49,065 bases of DNA from H111-94 sp034436045 (GTDB taxonomy: Bacteria > Chloroflexota > Ktedonobacteria > Ktedonobacterales > Ktedonobacteraceae): positions 1 through 49,065 of the forward strand of contig DAOTVZ010000182.1 in the NCBI GenBank assembly GCA_034436045.1. Reading direction: 5' to 3'. The notes under the pieces were generated by a model that had not been told where the DNA came from, did not search any database, and saw only the letters and a program-made list of their open reading frames with translations. A program made the translations under genes and the position numbers. Numbering within the stretch: position 1 is the first letter of the stretch; each line of letters begins with the position of its first letter. Positions 45,271 through 49,065 of this stretch are shown one piece after another.

Positions 45271-45554
45271 GACTGGACTCCTTTATCAAAGACGTGTGCT
45301 TTTTTATGAAAAGCCCCTCTCTGGCAGCCATTAATATGTTCTATCCCTGTGTCATAGTCTACCAGACGAGGCATGTATTTCTCAAGAGCACACAGAGCGA
45401 CCGCCAGGAGACGCCCCTGCCATGATACGATGCCGCCTGCGCCCGTTGTTCATGATAGGGTATCCCTCGTGGCTACCCTGCTGCATCCTTATAGCAACAC
45501 GTATGAACATGTATTGGTACTTACATCTCACCCCAGGCCGCAGTCGCCTCATTA

Positions 45555-45568
45555 TTAAACCCGTTTAA
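45555..45568. promoter_or_regulatory. palindrome upstream of the ABC exporter
   Basis: TTAAAC-CC-GTTTAA lies about 50 bp before the TTG start of the ATPase gene and could be an operator of a TetR/MarR-like regulator. No clear promoter boxes were found in the surrounding 45271-45618 gap, which shows no gene. Confidence 0.3.
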
Positions 45569-45618
45569 GCAAGGAACGTATATGAAATGCAGACTCAGAT
45601 TTATAGAAGGAGCCGCTA

Positions 45619-46713
45619 TTGGAAGACATAGAAGCAAGTAGCAACAAAATCTCTCAGTACGAGGACGAGAATATCATCATTAGCACCAACCGACTCACGA
45701 AGGTCTTTGGCAAAATTGTCGCGGTCAACGACCTGCATCTTGAGGTGATGCGCGGAGATGTCTTTGGCTTTCTCGGCCCGAATGGCTCCGGCAAAACGAC
45801 GACCATTCGGATGCTGCTAGGCCTGATTCGCCCGACGGCGGGGCGCGCCATCCTTTTCGGCATGGATACCGCTTACCAGTTGCCGGAGATTCTCCAGCGC
45901 GTCGGAGCCATTGTTGAAATGCCACTTTTCTATCCTTATCTCTCCGGCCTGGATAATCTGCGCGTGATTGCCGCCAGTTCAGGCATGCGCTTAGGCCCTA
46001 TCAACGACCGCCGCCTGGAAGAGGTTCTCGATATCGTCGAATTGCATAGCTATGAGAACCTGGCCTATCGCAAATATTCACTGGGCATGAAGCAGCGTCT
46101 GGGCATCGCGGCTGCCCTGCTGACCGACCCCGAACTGGTTCTGCTGGACGAACCGACCAACGGGCTTGACCCATCGGGCATGATCGAGATTCGCCGTCTT
46201 ATTCAACGCCTCGCCTCACTCGGCAAGACCATCTTTCTCTCCAGCCACATCCTGTATGAAGTGCAGCAAGTCTGCAATCGTGTCGCCATCCTTCAGCGTG
46301 GCAATCTCGTCGTTCAGGGACGAGTTAGCGATCTACTGCAACAGGGGCAGCAGATCGTGCTACGTATGGAGCATGAAGAGGCCACGCAACAGGCGCTGAA
46401 TGCGCTCCAGGTAGCACGAGAGCGAGGAGCCGATTGGATAAAGGACGTTCGTAGCGAGCTTGACAGGCGCGGCGGCTCAATCCTTGTTGTGGACGCACCG
46501 GCATGCCACTCGGCGGAATTGAACGCCCTGCTGGCGCGCCAGAACCTCTTTGCAGCAGAAATCCATCCACGCGAAGGCACGCTGGAGGAGGTTTTCCTGG
46601 AAGCCACCACTCTCGCACAGGGCAATCATACCGGCATGGAGGCCCTGGCCGAAGCCCCTATCTACATTTCTCCCTCAGCCGATGCACCCGACAACGGAAA
46701 GAGAGGTCGCTGA
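45619..46713 (+). CDS. ABC transporter ATPase (ABC-2 exporter, BcrA type)
   Basis: The 364-aa ATPase starts at a TTG six bases after AAGGAG. Walker A is GPNGSGKTTTIRM, the signature YSLGMKQRLGIAAALL, Walker B LVLLDEPTNGLDPSG, and the switch His is in FLSSHILYEVQQVC. A C-terminal part of about 110 residues beyond the usual domain fits the CcmA/BcrA group. Its stop overlaps the start of the permease gene (TGATG), so the two form one exporter. The substrate is unknown; antibiotic peptides and lipids are typical for this group. Confidence 0.95.
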   Translation: MEDIEASSNKISQYEDENIIISTNRLTKVFGKIVAVNDLHLEVMRGDVFGFLGPNGSGKTTTIRMLLGLIRPTAGRAILFGMDTAYQLPEILQRVGAIVEMPLFYPYLSGLDNLRVIAASSGMRLGPINDRRLEEVLDIVELHSYENLAYRKYSLGMKQRLGIAAALLTDPELVLLDEPTNGLDPSGMIEIRRLIQRLASLGKTIFLSSHILYEVQQVCNRVAILQRGNLVVQGRVSDLLQQGQQIVLRMEHEEATQQALNALQVARERGADWIKDVRSELDRRGGSILVVDAPACHSAELNALLARQNLFAAEIHPREGTLEEVFLEATTLAQGNHTGMEALAEAPIYISPSADAPDNGKRGR

Positions 46714-47696
46714 TGAATGCCTCACGACGAACTACAACGCCTGCCCATCCTTCACGTCGTAAAGTGCCCGCACCGGTACGCACCAATACCGTCTTTATGG
46801 GCCGTACCGACTTTATCAGTACATTACTGCGGCTCATCGGCGTCGAACTCTACAAGATTCGTCGGCGTCCAATGGCCAGCATCATGCTCGCTATCAGCAT
46901 ATTATCGGTTGTAATCGTCTTTGTCATTATTGCCATCAGTTCTATCGTCCTGTTACATAGCGGTGATCTCCAGGCTCAGCAACTCGGCGGCAGTTTCTCA
47001 GGCGCTCTGCGCCTGCCTTTATCGCTCAACGTAACAGTGGAGATAGCAGAATTTGTCGGCATGTTGCTCATGATTATCCTGGCCGGTACCATCGTTGGCG
47101 GCGAGTACACACATGGCACCTTGCGCCTGCTGCTGACACGCGGCCCCACGCGCACGCAGTTCATCCTGATGAAAATTGGCGCACTACTCGTCTGCACCTT
47201 CGTCGGTTTTCTGCTCACCCTGCTCATCGGCCTGATTGTTTCGCTCTTGCTTAATCCCTTGACAGGCATCCCGCAGCCACTTGATTTTCTGACGGGCGCG
47301 TGGATCATGCATGCCATCCTTTATGCGCTGGCCGCCATGCTCGACCTGTTCATCTACGCCATGCTGGCTCTCTGCCTGGCCACATCAGGGCGCTCAACGG
47401 CAGCAGGGATCGCCGGCGCACTGGCCTGGGCTTTGCTAGAGCCGGTGCTAAGCAATGCACTCTTCATCATCGGACACATCTCTCCTGGGCCGGCAGGCCG
47501 TTTCTTGAGCGCCATTCCTGACTATCTCATCGGCAACAACACTGGCGCATTGCTCGAAAATCAGGGGCACTATCTGTTCAATAGCACGCCCGCCACGCTC
47601 ACAGACCTGCATGCCTTACTCGTATTACTGGTATATCTGGCTATCTTCATCGGCGTGGCCTGGTATGTAACTCAACAACGTGACATCACGAACTAG
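46713..47696 (+). CDS. ABC-2 type transporter permease
   Basis: The 327-aa protein begins at the ATG that overlaps the stop of the ATPase gene, with GAGAGG upstream. The frame is open further back into the ATPase gene, but that part is an out-of-frame shadow. About 45 cytoplasmic residues precede the conserved LLRLIGVELYKIRRRPMASI, followed by six TM helices, with IILAGTIVGGEYTHGTLRLL in the second loop (the ABC-2 GEY-like motif). Confidence 0.92.
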   Translation: MNASRRTTTPAHPSRRKVPAPVRTNTVFMGRTDFISTLLRLIGVELYKIRRRPMASIMLAISILSVVIVFVIIAISSIVLLHSGDLQAQQLGGSFSGALRLPLSLNVTVEIAEFVGMLLMIILAGTIVGGEYTHGTLRLLLTRGPTRTQFILMKIGALLVCTFVGFLLTLLIGLIVSLLLNPLTGIPQPLDFLTGAWIMHAILYALAAMLDLFIYAMLALCLATSGRSTAAGIAGALAWALLEPVLSNALFIIGHISPGPAGRFLSAIPDYLIGNNTGALLENQGHYLFNSTPATLTDLHALLVLLVYLAIFIGVAWYVTQQRDITN

Positions 47697-47727
47697 TGAT
47701 TCACAATGACATATAAGGCGTATCAAT

Positions 47728-48969
47728 ATGTTACGGACACAGACCATTAAAGAATATGGCTACGCTCTCGGCTTCGACAGCGTTCGCATCACCAGCGCGG
47801 ATGCGCTGCCCGAAGCTGAGCGGGTGATCCGCGAGCGCATCGAGCAGGGCTACATGGAGGGCCTGCCCTGGTTCACGAAAGAGCGGGCCAGCGTCTCCTG
47901 CCATCCAGATGCCTTGCTACCGGATGCCCGCTCGATCATTACGCTGGCAATGTGCTACCTCACCGAACAGCCGGAAGAGATGCCTGCTGCAACAAGTGAG
48001 AACGCAGAGCGACCGCTGCCGCGCGGGCGCATCTCGCGCTATGCCTGGGGTGACGATTATCACGATATCATCAAACCCAAACTGCAACAATACGCCGCAT
48101 GGCTGCGCGAATATGCCCGCGATGAGATGGGCGATAGCCTGGAAACGCGCCTGTTCGTCGATACTGGGCGCATGGTAGATCGGGCCGTGGCCGAGCGCGC
48201 GGGTCTGGGCTGGTACGGCAAAAACACGAATATTCTGACCAAAGGCTGGGGATCATGGATTTTCCTGGCCGAGATCGTCACCAATCTGCCCCTGGAAACT
48301 GACGCCCCCCTCAAAACAAATTGCGGGAGTTGTGAACTCTGCCTGCATGCCTGCCCTACCCAGGCGCTACCCAACCCCTACACACTGGACAGCACGCGCT
48401 GCATCTCGTTCCTCACCATTGAACTGCGCGGCAGCATCCCCATCGAGCTGCGCCCACTCATGGGCAACCTGATCTTTGGCTGTGACATCTGCCAGGAGGT
48501 CTGCCCCGTGAATCACGTCGCCGAGAGACGCCTGGGCCTGCGTCCAACACAACAGGCGGCACAGCACAGCGCGCGCTTCACGCCCCGCCCGGAATTTCAG
48601 CCGCGCCCCGAAACTGGTAGTAGCCCGGAACTTATCCCGCTACTCTCTCTAACAGAGGAAGAGTTTCGCCAGCGTTTCCGGCGCAGCCCCATCAAGCGAG
48701 CCAAACGAGGCGGTTTATTGCGCAACGTGTGTGTCGCGCTGGGCAATAGCGGCGATAGACGCGCTGTTCCGGCGCTGATCAATGCGCTCCACGACGATGA
48801 GGCGCTGGTACGTGGTCACGCCGCCTGGGCGCTGGGCCGTCTGGGCGGTGACGCTGCTGCCACCGCCTTGCAAGCGGCGCTTTCTACAGAGAATGACCCC
48901 CAGGTACGCAAAGAAATCCAATATGCCTTGAGCTTGCTGAGAACGACAAACGTTTCCGTAGGGGCGTGA
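47728..48969 (+). CDS. queG: epoxyqueuosine reductase
   Basis: The 413-aa enzyme does the last step of queuosine synthesis, reducing epoxyqueuosine in tRNA with cobalamin and two [4Fe-4S] clusters. Hallmarks: LPWFTKERASVSCHPDALLP, ISRYAWGDDYHDIIKPKLQQ, the Asp of RLFVDTGRMVDRA, AGLGWYGKNTNILTKGWGSW, and clusters CGSCELCLHACP and CDICQEVCPVNH. The C-terminal about 90 residues form HEAT repeats (AVPALINALHDDEALVRGHA), as in longer family members. The stop codon and the final residues VGA are encoded inside a REP unit, so the extreme C-terminus was made by repeat insertion. Confidence 0.96.
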   Translation: MLRTQTIKEYGYALGFDSVRITSADALPEAERVIRERIEQGYMEGLPWFTKERASVSCHPDALLPDARSIITLAMCYLTEQPEEMPAATSENAERPLPRGRISRYAWGDDYHDIIKPKLQQYAAWLREYARDEMGDSLETRLFVDTGRMVDRAVAERAGLGWYGKNTNILTKGWGSWIFLAEIVTNLPLETDAPLKTNCGSCELCLHACPTQALPNPYTLDSTRCISFLTIELRGSIPIELRPLMGNLIFGCDICQEVCPVNHVAERRLGLRPTQQAAQHSARFTPRPEFQPRPETGSSPELIPLLSLTEEEFRQRFRRSPIKRAKRGGLLRNVCVALGNSGDRRAVPALINALHDDEALVRGHAAWALGRLGGDAAATALQAALSTENDPQVRKEIQYALSLLRTTNVSVGA

Positions 48970-49065
48970 TTCATCACGCCCTGAGCAACGACAAACGTTT
49001 CCGTAGGGGCGTGATTCATCACGCCCTGAGCAACGACAAACGTTTCCGTAGGGGCGTGATTCATC
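48943..49065 (+). repeat. 45-bp tandem repeat of the queG 3' end plus REP unit (runs off the window)
   Basis: Units lie at 48943-48987, 48988-49032 and 49033-49065 (cut by the edge), identical as far as visible. Each contains ACGACAAACGTTTCC, which in the first unit encodes the TTNVS of queG, then a plus-orientation REP unit (48958-48981, 49003-49026, 49048 onward) and CTGAGCA. The number of further copies is unknown. Confidence 0.9.

Noticed and set aside
46503..46712. N-terminal extension of the ABC-2 permease
   Set aside because: It lies in another frame inside the ATPase gene; the ATG overlapping the ATPase stop has a ribosome site.
48816..49064. minus-strand frame with a repeating 15-residue peptide
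   Set aside because: It arises only because the 45-bp repeat is a multiple of three; it is antisense to queG and has no ribosome site.
48943..49065. CRISPR array
   Set aside because: The units are directly abutting and identical with no unique spacers, and they derive from the queG tail and a REP unit.

Overview
The window looks like chromosome from a bacterium of the Chloroflexota, most plausibly class Ktedonobacteria. This is an inference from gene content: a huge RHS-type surface protein, an LprG/P55-like lipid export pair, DUF4129 and FHA membrane proteins, M32 carboxypeptidase, a GH5 enzyme with WYFAEG-type surface repeats, and QueG with C-terminal HEAT repeats. Protein families, unusual TTG/GTG starts with good ribosome sites, and sigma70-like promoters (TTGACA-N17-TATAAT type) all read as normal bacterial. 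No phage, transposase, integrase or CRISPR array was seen.

Layout. 1-3851 (minus) is an open-ended RHS/YD-like secreted protein that runs off the left edge. 4363-9513 (plus) holds an LppX/LprG-type lipoprotein, a 14-TM P55/EmrB-like MFS exporter fused to an extra TM plus extracytoplasmic domain, and a secreted protein resembling that extra domain. 9635-12056 has an acyltransferase-3 and RadC. 12068-15725 (minus) is a zinc-ribbon/Hsp20/Lon stress operon. 16160-19706 has a small unknown protein, an M32 carboxypeptidase and an orphan histidine kinase. Two initiator tRNAs with their own promoter and terminator lie at 20108-20280. 20732-25544 has a hendecad-repeat membrane protein, a flippase-like membrane protein, an SDR enzyme and a DUF362/ferredoxin protein. 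25681-34057 is an exopolysaccharide-like region: a GT39/GH/GT2 operon and a divergent GH5 enzyme. 34263-39369 is an alpha-glucosidase facing an ATPase-less sugar ABC importer operon with a LacI-type operator. 40075-48969 has a DUF4129 protein, urocanase, two paralogous membrane proteins (one with FHA), an ABC-2 exporter and queG.

The most unusual non-coding feature is a dispersed short palindrome (14 full, degenerate or partial copies) with a GTAG tag directly 5' of a 9-bp-arm hairpin. This is the architecture of REP elements mobilised by RAYT (TnpA-REP) transposases. Copies sit at gene 3' ends. At three independent places (MFS gene, flippase-like gene, queG) the repeats have been duplicated together with the last codons of the neighbouring gene. 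In two of these the stop codon itself is supplied by the repeat.

The best candidate for an undescribed protein system is the 4363-9513 cluster. It keeps the order of the mycobacterial lprG-p55 lipid export operon, but its transporter carries a covalently attached extracytoplasmic domain that appears to recur in the third, secreted protein.
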